This document shows positions 6,734-13,493 of a stretch of DNA of 31,507 nucleotides, in pieces. The notes under the pieces are model-generated. The model was given only the letters and a program-made list of their open reading frames with translations, did no database searches and was not told the origin of the DNA. This DNA comes from RGIG8700 sp964568815 (GTDB lineage: Bacteria > Bacillota > Clostridia > RGIG6154), in contig CAZMRY010000009.1 of the NCBI GenBank assembly GCA_964568815.1, positions 1-31,507 of the forward strand, read 5' to 3'. Numbering within the stretch: position 1 is the stretch's first letter; every line of letters begins with the position of its first letter. Both the position numbers and the translations under genes were made by a program.

Positions 6734-8128
6734 ATGAAAAAAGAAAGCATCAAAACTCTGCTTCTTATATCTCTTGTAATATGCAGTGTGGTTTTAACAA
6801 CACAAATATGGTTTAATGAGAAATTATGGTCATCAGACTATGATTTCTTTTCTGTATTTAAAGATAAAATTTCCTCAGTTTTTATCGGAAATTCAGATGA
6901 CCCCCTCAGCATAAGAGATACAGGTGCATTCAACAGTATTTTTGCTCCAAACACCATACTTTTATCAGACAGTTCAGGCAGATCTCTTTATGATTCCTCA
7001 ACCGATGAGGGTGCAACTATAAATCTTGTTATAAACGATGTTATAAAAACAGCCTTGTCAACAAAGACTGTTTCGCCTGTAACAGAAGATGAATGGAAAA
7101 GTGTTATTAAATCAAATAACATTTACGCAGACTATCATGTTCCTGTAAGTGTTGTTGCAATCGGTAATTTTCTTGAAGCTGATACCGTAAAAACTGAAGG
7201 CTTTTTAAACTTCGACAAAATTCTCATTGACTGTGAAAAGCTTTCAAACACTATTATTCCTGTTTATTTCAGAGACAGCAGTACAAACAGCCACTACAGA
7301 ATAAACACATCCTTTGACAAGGCTGAACTTTCAAAGCTTTTTGAAAACACAAAAGAAGATTTAAACCTTTCCTATTCCTTTGAGCTTGGTCTTGATAAAA
7401 AGGCTCAGGGCGAGGGAAGTAAGCATCAGAGTGTACTTCTTGACTCTTATGTTCTCCTTTCACTTGATGAAACGCCTATGAACTCAATCAAGGGTGAAAA
7501 GCTCGATATCTTAAGCAACACAGACCATATTCTTGAAAGCTTTGGTTACAACAAGAAAACCGTAAGAAAATTTACTCAGACAAACGGAACCGAAAACTAT
7601 ATAGACTCTAAATCAACACTTGTAATTAATCCTGAAGGTTTTATTGAATATACTGCAGTTTCTGATTCAAGCGGTCTTAAAATCGGTGACGATTCTGACA
7701 TTACAACTGCAGCGGCAGGTGTTGCAAGCCTTATAGATACTGTGCTTTCTGAATTTTACTTAAATTCAGGCACAAAGCTTTTTATAAGCTCACCGCTTAC
7801 TGAGACTGATTCAAGCACCCATAAACTTACATTCAGCTATCTTTTTGATGCAATAAGAATAAACAGCGACAGTCCTGACTGCACAGTTACGGTAACAGAC
7901 GGTAAAATAACATACCTTAAGCTTTATATTAAGAATTTCTTTGTATCTGCACAGGAAGCTCCCACAAATGTTCTTGATATTATAGACAAAGCCTATACAA
8001 AAAATGCAAGCAATTCAACGCTTATTATAAATGATTTAAGCACAGGCTATGTTCAGTATGGAAACAGCTATAAAAAGGTATGGCTTGTTTCCACTGACTC
8101 AACCCCTGAACCGATAGTAATAGAATAA
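6734..8128 (+). CDS. YycH-like membrane-anchored protein
   Basis: A 464-residue protein with a single N-terminal membrane anchor (LLLISLVICSVVLTTQIWF, ~9-27) and a large extracytoplasmic domain. The start MKKESIKTLLLISLV followed by the QIW segment, the topology and the length all resemble YycH, which together with YycI restrains the WalK sensor kinase in Bacillus. The remaining sequence is divergent and I see no catalytic motif. walR and walK are not in the window; the WalR-like box upstream supports the assignment but is indirect. Alternative: an unrelated lineage-specific envelope protein. It starts one base after the secreted-protein gene stops and is followed by a terminator hairpin. Confidence 0.5.
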   Translation: MKKESIKTLLLISLVICSVVLTTQIWFNEKLWSSDYDFFSVFKDKISSVFIGNSDDPLSIRDTGAFNSIFAPNTILLSDSSGRSLYDSSTDEGATINLVINDVIKTALSTKTVSPVTEDEWKSVIKSNNIYADYHVPVSVVAIGNFLEADTVKTEGFLNFDKILIDCEKLSNTIIPVYFRDSSTNSHYRINTSFDKAELSKLFENTKEDLNLSYSFELGLDKKAQGEGSKHQSVLLDSYVLLSLDETPMNSIKGEKLDILSNTDHILESFGYNKKTVRKFTQTNGTENYIDSKSTLVINPEGFIEYTAVSDSSGLKIGDDSDITTAAAGVASLIDTVLSEFYLNSGTKLFISSPLTETDSSTHKLTFSYLFDAIRINSDSPDCTVTVTDGKITYLKLYIKNFFVSAQEAPTNVLDIIDKAYTKNASNSTLIINDLSTGYVQYGNSYKKVWLVSTDSTPEPIVIE

Positions 8129-8156
8129 GGAAACTGTTTACGGTTTCCTTTATTTA
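8127..8156 (+). terminator. Hairpin terminator after YycH-like gene
   Basis: AAGGAAAC (8127-8134) pairs with GTTTCCTT (8143-8150), followed by TATTTAT. The stop codon of the upstream gene lies in the left arm. It separates the operon from the U32 gene, though read-through is possible because no clear promoter follows. Confidence 0.6.
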
Positions 8157-8168
8157 TAAGGAGAAAAA

Positions 8169-10187
8169 ATGGTAAGAGAACTTTTAAGCCCTGCAGGAGA
8201 TTTTGACTGTTTAAAAGCCGCTGTATCTGCAGGTGCAGATGCAATATACCTTGGCGGCAGCCGTCTTAATGCAAGGGAAAGTGCAAAGAACTTCAGCGAT
8301 GAAGAGCTTGCTCTTGCAGTTAACTACTGTCATTTAAGAGGTGTTAGGGTTTATATAACTTTAAACACCGTTGTATCAGACAGAGAAATTACAGAGCTTG
8401 AAGATTATATCAAAAACTTAGCAGAAATAAATATAGATGGTGTTATTCTCCAGAGTCTTGGTCTTGCATCTTGCGTAAGATGTATTGCACCAGACCTTGA
8501 AATTCACGCAAGCACACAGCTTACTGTTCACAGTTTAGACGGTGTTCTTAAAATGCAGGAGCTTGGTTTCTCAAGAGCAGTTCTTTCAAGAGAGCTTTCT
8601 GCAAAAGACATAAAATACATCTGTGAAAATTCTCCTATTGAAATCGAAGCTTTTATTCATGGTGCACTTTGTATGTGCTATTCAGGACAGTGCTATTTCT
8701 CAAGCATTATCGGTCAAAGAAGCGGTAACAGAGGCAGATGTGCACAGCCTTGCCGTCAGCCTTATAAAAACGGCTACGAGCTTAGCTTAAAAGACCTTTC
8801 TGTTGCAGATATGTTTAAAGAATATTTATCCCTTGGTGTTACATCCTTTAAAATCGAGGGAAGATTAAAAGACCCTGCATATGTATACGGTGTTACAAGC
8901 ATATACAGAAGGCTTATTGATGAAAACAGAAATGCCACAAAAGATGAAATGAAATACCTTGAAGCTCTTTTTTCAAGACAAGGCTTTACAAGAGGTTATC
9001 TTGAGGGTAAGCCCTCAAAGGCTATGTTTGGAATAAGAACACAGGAAAATAAGAACTTAACTGCATCTCTTGAGAAATTCAGTCTTTCAGAAAAAGAAAT
9101 TAAAGTTTCAGCAGAGTACGAAATAGACGAAAACAACATAAAAATCAAGTTTATCAAGGATGAGGTTTCATATCTTACGCAAGATGTTGGAGCAGAGCCT
9201 GCACAAAACAGAGCAACCACAAAAGAAGATGTTGAAAAACAGCTTAAAAAGACAGGCGGAACCGGTTTTGTTGTAAAAGATATAAAAGGAATTCTTAAAG
9301 ACAATCTGTTTATCCCTCTTTCAAAGCTTAATGAAATAAGAAGAAATGCTATAGAGGGTTTAAAAGAAAAGCTTGTTGAAGGTAAAAATATCGAGACCTG
9401 CAGCCTTGATATAAAACTTGAAAACAAAGTCTTTGAAAAGCCTGTTTTCAATTTCCATTTCAGCAATTTACAACAGTACAAAGATTCAAAATCCGTTCAT
9501 CACCTTGCAGAAAATATATTTTTACCCATAGAGCTTGTTGGTTGTGTGGAAAATGTATCTTTCTCTATGCCGAGAATTGTAACTGACAGCGAAAAAGAAA
9601 AGATAATTGATTTTCTGAATATTGCAAAGGAAAAGGGCGTTAAAAAAATTCTTTGTAACACCACAGACCAGATATATACAGTTAAAAATATGGGTTTTGA
9701 GCCTGTAGGTAATTTTACTTTAAATATTTTCAATTCATACGATTTAAAAGTCTTTAAAGAAATGGGATTAAACAGCACAACCCTTTCCTGCGAGCTTTCT
9801 GCATCAAAAATACGGGATATTAAAAAGCCAATTAATACAAATATGATTGTATATGGCAGACTTCCTTTAATGGTAACAGAAAACTGTATCATAAAAAACA
9901 CAGGAAAGTGCTTTGATTTTAAAGGTTACTATGAACTTACTGACAAAACAGGTCACACTTTCCCTGTAATGTGCCATTATCCTCACAGAAACATAATTTT
10001 AAACTCAAATCCTATATATGTGGCAGACAAATTAGAGGAACTTGAAAAGTGCAATGTGTATGGCTATGATTTTCTCTTCACAACAGAAACAGGAAAAGAA
10101 GCTGCCTGCATTGTAACTTCATATATTAATAAAGAAAAAACAACAAACCCTTTCACAAGAGGCTTGTTGTTTAAGAATGTTTTATAA
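8169..10187 (+). CDS. rlhA: U32 peptidase-family protein with DUF3656 (RlhA-like)
   Basis: A 672-residue protein. Residues 1-280 are the U32 TIM-barrel: LLSPAGDFDCLKAAVSAGAD at the start, then the family signature EAFIHGALCMCYSGQCY and the cysteines of RGRCAQPCRQPY (about 165-200). The middle region (~300-500) corresponds to the DUF3656 insertion seen in long members. The length matches E. coli RlhA (YdcP), which hydroxylates C2501 of 23S rRNA using prephenate; shorter relatives (TrhP/YegQ) hydroxylate tRNA U34. Older 'collagenase' labels come from a single early report. The RlhA call rests on length and architecture. RBS AAGGAGAAAAA precedes the ATG. It is the last gene of the rightward block. 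Confidence 0.82.
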   Translation: MVRELLSPAGDFDCLKAAVSAGADAIYLGGSRLNARESAKNFSDEELALAVNYCHLRGVRVYITLNTVVSDREITELEDYIKNLAEINIDGVILQSLGLASCVRCIAPDLEIHASTQLTVHSLDGVLKMQELGFSRAVLSRELSAKDIKYICENSPIEIEAFIHGALCMCYSGQCYFSSIIGQRSGNRGRCAQPCRQPYKNGYELSLKDLSVADMFKEYLSLGVTSFKIEGRLKDPAYVYGVTSIYRRLIDENRNATKDEMKYLEALFSRQGFTRGYLEGKPSKAMFGIRTQENKNLTASLEKFSLSEKEIKVSAEYEIDENNIKIKFIKDEVSYLTQDVGAEPAQNRATTKEDVEKQLKKTGGTGFVVKDIKGILKDNLFIPLSKLNEIRRNAIEGLKEKLVEGKNIETCSLDIKLENKVFEKPVFNFHFSNLQQYKDSKSVHHLAENIFLPIELVGCVENVSFSMPRIVTDSEKEKIIDFLNIAKEKGVKKILCNTTDQIYTVKNMGFEPVGNFTLNIFNSYDLKVFKEMGLNSTTLSCELSASKIRDIKKPINTNMIVYGRLPLMVTENCIIKNTGKCFDFKGYYELTDKTGHTFPVMCHYPHRNIILNSNPIYVADKLEELEKCNVYGYDFLFTTETGKEAACIVTSYINKEKTTNPFTRGLLFKNVL

Positions 10188-10190
10188 ATA

Positions 10191-10218
10191 CATTTGTCAT
10201 TCTGAAGAATGACAAATG
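10191..10218. repeat. Perfect 12-bp hairpin after U32 gene
   Basis: CATTTGTCATTC (10191-10202) pairs with its complement at 10207-10218, loop TGAA. It begins three bases after the stop codon of the U32 gene. It lacks a T run, so it is either a weak terminator or one of the variable hairpins scattered through this genome. Confidence 0.6.
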
Positions 10219-10236
10219 TTGCAAATAGCATATCAT

Positions 10237-10352
10237 TGTAGGGGACATTCATGAATGTCCCGCGGGCGGTTCGTGAACCGCCCCTACGAAAATGTTTCAA
10301 TAAATTTGTGGAAAAATAACCCACCTTGTAGGGAACGGATTTATCCGTTCCG
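10237..10352. repeat. TGTAGGG-type palindromic repeats (double and single)
   Basis: The first element (10237-10288) starts TGTAGGGG, contains a perfect 20-nt palindrome (10242-10261) and a 9-bp hairpin (10264-10272 with 10275-10283), and ends CCCCTAC, which pairs with the start. The second (10327-10352) begins TGTAGGG and carries a 9-bp hairpin (10332-10340 with 10343-10351). Flanks match the elements at 13319 and 20430, while hairpin stems differ. Together with 10191-10218 they fill the gap between two convergent genes. No gene is seen here. Confidence 0.7.
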
Positions 10353-10374
10353 TTTTTGTTCATAGGCTTATTCC

Positions 10375-11043
10375 CTATATCTTGTATGCTTTTTCGGTTG
10401 GTATAGCAAATGTAATTCCATTCGCATTTGAAGTAAGACCGAATTGTTTGTTTACCTCTTCCATTATCTGTTTGCTTGTTTCAAGAGGGGCTAAAATTAC
10501 AATTATTTCTCTTTCTTCGTCCATTTCTTTTGTGCTTATATCACCCATAAGTTCAACATCTGCAAGTCTTCCTTTTATAACAGTTCCGCCTGTTGCACCT
10601 GCTTTTCTTGCAACCTGCATAACATCTCCGCTATATCCTTCGTTTACAGATATAATTATTAAATTATTGTGATGTTCGTTTTTCATTGCTCCGTCTCCCT
10701 TATCTGACTTTTTCTCGTTGTTAAAGCTTAAAACTTCGGTTAAGAGCCTGTTAACTGCTGAAAGCCTTAAAACTATCATAAGACCGCCGTATTTGCTGTG
10801 GCTCTCAAATTTCTTGCCGAAATTTGCCATCATATCTTTAACATTTTCTTCCATACCCAGACTTATTACAATATCTTTTTCCTTTGTGCCAAGTCCGAAT
10901 ATATCCAGCATTTCGGTAGGTGCTGTTCCCATACCCACACATTGAAAATTGACCTTGATATCAATTCCCTGTAATTCTTTAATGAGTTTTTTACCTTTGT
11001 CTCGTTCAACTATAGACAAAAGGAGCATAGGTCTTTTATTCAT
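10375..11043 (-). CDS. Tandem PII-like signalling protein
   Basis: About 222 residues with two PII/GlnB-like ferredoxin folds in tandem. The first (RPMLLLSIVERDKGKKLIKE through GGLMIVLRL) and the second (NLIIISVNEGYSGDVMQVAR, AGATGGTVIKGR, then REIIVILAPLETSKQIMEEV) follow the PII strand-helix order; AGATGGTVIKGR resembles a T-loop base and nucleotide-binding region. ATG at 11043 is preferred: GAGGAGG lies 9 nt upstream, whereas earlier in-frame ATGs sit on or above that site. It overlaps the DUF1538 stop by 8 nt (ATGAATAA), so the two are coupled. PII proteins usually gate a partner transporter, which here should be the DUF1538 protein (inference). Confidence 0.8.
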   Translation of the reverse strand: MNKRPMLLLSIVERDKGKKLIKELQGIDIKVNFQCVGMGTAPTEMLDIFGLGTKEKDIVISLGMEENVKDMMANFGKKFESHSKYGGLMIVLRLSAVNRLLTEVLSFNNEKKSDKGDGAMKNEHHNNLIIISVNEGYSGDVMQVARKAGATGGTVIKGRLADVELMGDISTKEMDEEREIIVILAPLETSKQIMEEVNKQFGLTSNANGITFAIPTEKAYKI

Positions 11044-12565
11044 AAGCTTCATCCTCCTCATCAAAGAAAATAATGTCGTCTTTAGTCATCTTAATACCTG
11101 TATGGAATTTCTTCATTAATCTGTGGTGCTGTCTTCTTTCATAAAGACCTAAAATCTGTATTGTGATAAGAGGTGTCATTGCAATCATTGCAACAATACC
11201 AAAGGCATCTGTCATAACATTGCCGCCCATTGCCTCGCATGCGCCCATTGCAAAGGGAAGCATAAAAGTTGATGTCATAGGACCGCTGGCAACACCGCCG
11301 GAGTCAAAAGCGATACCTGTATAGATATTAGGAACAAAATAGCTTATTACCAGGGACACTGCATAGCCCACTATTAAAAACGGCATTATAGAAATTCCTG
11401 TAAGAACCCTCAGCATTGCAATACCCACAGATACAGAAACACCGATTGAAAGAGCAAGGCCTACAGATTTCTGAGAAATTGCACCGCTTGTAATTTCGCT
11501 TACCTGTTTTTTAAGAGAATGTACTGCCGGCTCGGCAGAAACTACGAAATAACCCATAAGCATACCGATAGGAATAAGCATAAAGCTGTTGCTTCCCTCG
11601 GCGATTTTTGCACCGATAAGTCTTCCTGCAGGCATAAAGCCTACATTCGCACCTGTCAAAAACAGCACAAGACCTATATATGTGTACAAAAAACCCACAG
11701 ACATTCTTATAACAGTATGAATGTGATATCTTTTTGTAATAAGCTGAAAAATTATGAAAAGTATTACAAGAGGAACAAACGCAATCATAATTTCTTCAGC
11801 ATAATTCGGAATTGCTGTTAAAAACTGTTTGAATGCATCAGTTGTTGTAAGCACCTGTGTAAGCTCATATGGTGATGTTGCAGGATGTGGGTTATAGAAT
11901 ATGCTTAAAAGAAGAACTGAAAGAATTGGTCCGATACTGCAAAGGGCAACAAGACCGAAGCTGTGTTCACCTGAATTTTTTCCGCTTGCATTTGCCGCAA
12001 GACCTGCACCGAGAGCCATTATAAAAGGAACTGTTATAGGACCTGTTGTTACACCGCCTGAGTCAAAGGCAGTTGGTACGAATTCTGCAGGTGCAAAAAA
12101 CGCAAGACAGATTACAATGGCATAAAAAATCATAAGAAGTGTTCTGAGTTTAAGTCTTTTTCTGCTCCTTACATATGATATACTTAAAAATATTCCCACA
12201 CCAACACCAACACACACAATAAGAACTGCATTCGGGATTGTTGGCACCTGTTCTGCAAGGACCTGCAAATCAGGCTCTGAAACGGTAATAAGCACGCCAA
12301 GAATAAAACAGATAATCAATGGAATTATTATTCTATGTACCTTACTTAAGGATTTACCGATACCCTCGCCTAAAGGCTCCATTGACATACCTGAACCAAT
12401 TGTAAAAAAGCTCATTCCCAGGATAAGTAAAATTGTTCCGAACAGGAACAAAACAAGTACGCCTGTGTCAAGAGGTGCACAGGTTATCGAAAGAATTAAT
12501 ACAATTGCGGCAATAGGTAATACCGATTGCAAAGCTTCCATAGCTGATACGAAAATATGCCTCAT
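11036..12565 (-). CDS. DUF1538 polytopic membrane protein with internal duplication
   Basis: A 509-residue membrane protein with roughly 12-14 hydrophobic segments. It is an internal repeat: the motif AFDSGGVTTGPITVPFIMAL near 167-186 recurs as AFDSGGVASGPMTSTFMLPF near 418-437, so each half carries FDSGGVxxGP. This is the DUF1538 family. The transported substrate is not established; the duplicated, probably inverted architecture and re-entrant-like Gly/Ser motif suggest a secondary transporter. It is cotranscribed with a tandem PII-like protein, as in other genomes I recall, suggesting nucleotide-dependent gating. Promoter at 12599-12628. Confidence 0.85.
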   Translation of the reverse strand: MRHIFVSAMEALQSVLPIAAIVLILSITCAPLDTGVLVLFLFGTILLILGMSFFTIGSGMSMEPLGEGIGKSLSKVHRIIIPLIICFILGVLITVSEPDLQVLAEQVPTIPNAVLIVCVGVGVGIFLSISYVRSRKRLKLRTLLMIFYAIVICLAFFAPAEFVPTAFDSGGVTTGPITVPFIMALGAGLAANASGKNSGEHSFGLVALCSIGPILSVLLLSIFYNPHPATSPYELTQVLTTTDAFKQFLTAIPNYAEEIMIAFVPLVILFIIFQLITKRYHIHTVIRMSVGFLYTYIGLVLFLTGANVGFMPAGRLIGAKIAEGSNSFMLIPIGMLMGYFVVSAEPAVHSLKKQVSEITSGAISQKSVGLALSIGVSVSVGIAMLRVLTGISIMPFLIVGYAVSLVISYFVPNIYTGIAFDSGGVASGPMTSTFMLPFAMGACEAMGGNVMTDAFGIVAMIAMTPLITIQILGLYERRQHHRLMKKFHTGIKMTKDDIIFFDEEDEAYE

Positions 12566-12598
12566 TTATCCTTCTCCTTAAGCATTTGGTTTCATATT

Positions 12599-12628
12599 AT
12601 TTTAACATTTTTCACTTGCCTTTGTCAA
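12599..12628 (-). promoter_or_regulatory. Promoter of the DUF1538-PII operon
   Basis: Minus-strand TTGACA (12623-12628), an 18-bp spacer and TAAAAT (12599-12604), about 34 bp upstream of the start codon. It directly abuts the nrdG terminator. Confidence 0.7.
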
Positions 12629-12654
12629 CAAAAAAGTCAGTTTTTCAACTGACT
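12629..12654 (-). terminator. Terminator of the nrdD-nrdG operon
   Basis: 12635-12642 pairs with 12647-12654 (8 bp), followed on the minus strand by six T residues. The nrdG stop codon (12645-12647) lies partly in the loop and stem. Confidence 0.8.
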
Positions 12655-13142
12655 ATATAAGGTTTTTCTTCTGATTTTTTCAAATCGATAATTCTCTGGT
12701 TCTCACTGCCTCTGAATTTAAGAAGAAGGTTTCTTTTTTCTTCAATATAAGGACCGTCTATTAAAACATCACAAACCCCTAAAAGCTTTTTGATATATGG
12801 GTCTTCTTTTTTCATAAGCTGTTCATAGGTAAAGCCTGAATAAACATAAATATTCTTATTAAGCTTTTTAACCTCTGTCGCTAAATTATAAAGTCCTTCT
12901 GCCTGACAAAAAGGCTCGCCTCCTGAAAAGGTAACACCTGTTAAAAGGGGGTTTTCTTTTATCTCTTCAACAATGCTTTCAATACTTCTGTCATATCCGC
13001 CTTCAAAATCGTGGGACTGAGGGTTATGGCAGCCCTTGCAGTTGTGGGGACATCCCTGAACAAAGACCACATAACGGAAACCGGGCCCATCTACAATGGA
13101 CTCCGGTTCAATTCCGCATAATCTCAAATTATTTTGCAGCAC
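12645..13142 (-). CDS. nrdG: Anaerobic ribonucleotide reductase-activating protein NrdG
   Basis: A radical-SAM activase of 165 residues, typical NrdG length. GPGFRYVVFVQGCPHNCKGCHNPQSH (about 20-45) holds the CxxxCxxC iron-sulfur motif, and TFSGGEPFCQ (~70-79) is the SAM-binding GGE motif. It generates the glycyl radical on NrdD using SAM and an electron donor. Here the glycine lies in the 46-residue peptide encoded just upstream, whose 3' end overlaps the nrdG start by 14 nt. The GTG at 13142 gives MLQNNLRLCGIEPES; a TTG a few codons later is also possible, as no strong RBS decides it. Confidence 0.93.
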   Translation of the reverse strand: MLQNNLRLCGIEPESIVDGPGFRYVVFVQGCPHNCKGCHNPQSHDFEGGYDRSIESIVEEIKENPLLTGVTFSGGEPFCQAEGLYNLATEVKKLNKNIYVYSGFTYEQLMKKEDPYIKKLLGVCDVLIDGPYIEEKRNLLLKFRGSENQRIIDLKKSEEKPYIVS

Positions 13143-13269
13143 CGTGCTTTACTCTATCCTTTTCTTCTGCTCTTTTAGCATCATTAAAACGGTCAAGTGT
13201 ACCAACAAGATAACCTGTAATTCTTCTTATTCTTTCAAAGCCAACGCCTTTTCCTACTTCGTTTTTCAT
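13129..13269 (-). CDS. nrdD: Free-standing glycyl-radical domain of class III ribonucleotide reductase
   Basis: A 46-residue protein. ATG at 13269 is set by AAAGGAG seven bases upstream. It aligns with the extreme C-terminus of NrdD: FERIRRITGYL against the E. coli TRRVCGYLG around radical Gly681, then RFNDAKRAEEKDRVKHG against the conserved FNKGKQEEVKRRVKH. Gly19 would therefore carry the glycyl radical. The 756-residue NrdD upstream ends before this segment, so the reductase is split and the radical domain must act in trans, as GrcA/YfiD does for damaged pyruvate formate-lyase (analogy). It sits between nrdD (224 nt away) and nrdG (overlapping). Short NrdD-annotated ORFs exist elsewhere as far as I recall, but I cannot check. 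Confidence 0.85.
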   Translation of the reverse strand: MKNEVGKGVGFERIRRITGYLVGTLDRFNDAKRAEEKDRVKHGAAK

Positions 13270-13318
13270 ATTAATTCTCCTTTCAATCAATGAATATATG
13301 TTTTCATCTGAGCATTGT

Positions 13319-13345
13319 ACGGAATGCATAAATGCATTCCCTACA
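13319..13345 (-). repeat. TGTAGGG-type palindromic repeat
   Basis: Read on the minus strand it begins TGTAGGG and contains a hairpin pairing 13321-13329 with 13332-13340. The stem is the same as in the element at 20430-20455 on the plus strand. It lies in the gap between nrdD and the glycyl-radical peptide gene. Confidence 0.7.
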
Positions 13346-13493
13346 ATATTTCGTTCTTCAGAACAACAAAATGGTCTTGTGCATCATTGGGGCGAGAGAA
13401 AATTTCTCAGATTGTGCTGATGCGAAGCGTCGTGTACTTTGTGTACATAAGCGGAGCAATCAGTTGCAATATGGGGAATTTTATCCGCACCAA
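13346..13493. other. Structured spacer inside the split nrdD locus
   Basis: About 150 nt with no convincing ORF. It contains several short inverted repeats: GTTCTTCAGAAC, a GAGA/TCTC pair around AAAATT, GATGCG-AA-GCGTC, and GATTG/CAATC arms. It is either repeat-derived DNA or a structured part of the nrd transcript. It is removed from neither gene: both flanking genes have intact ends. Confidence 0.45.

Noticed and set aside
8996..9901. Two minus-strand ORFs inside the U32 gene
   Set aside because: Ser/Phe-rich antisense readings of an intact 672-codon gene.
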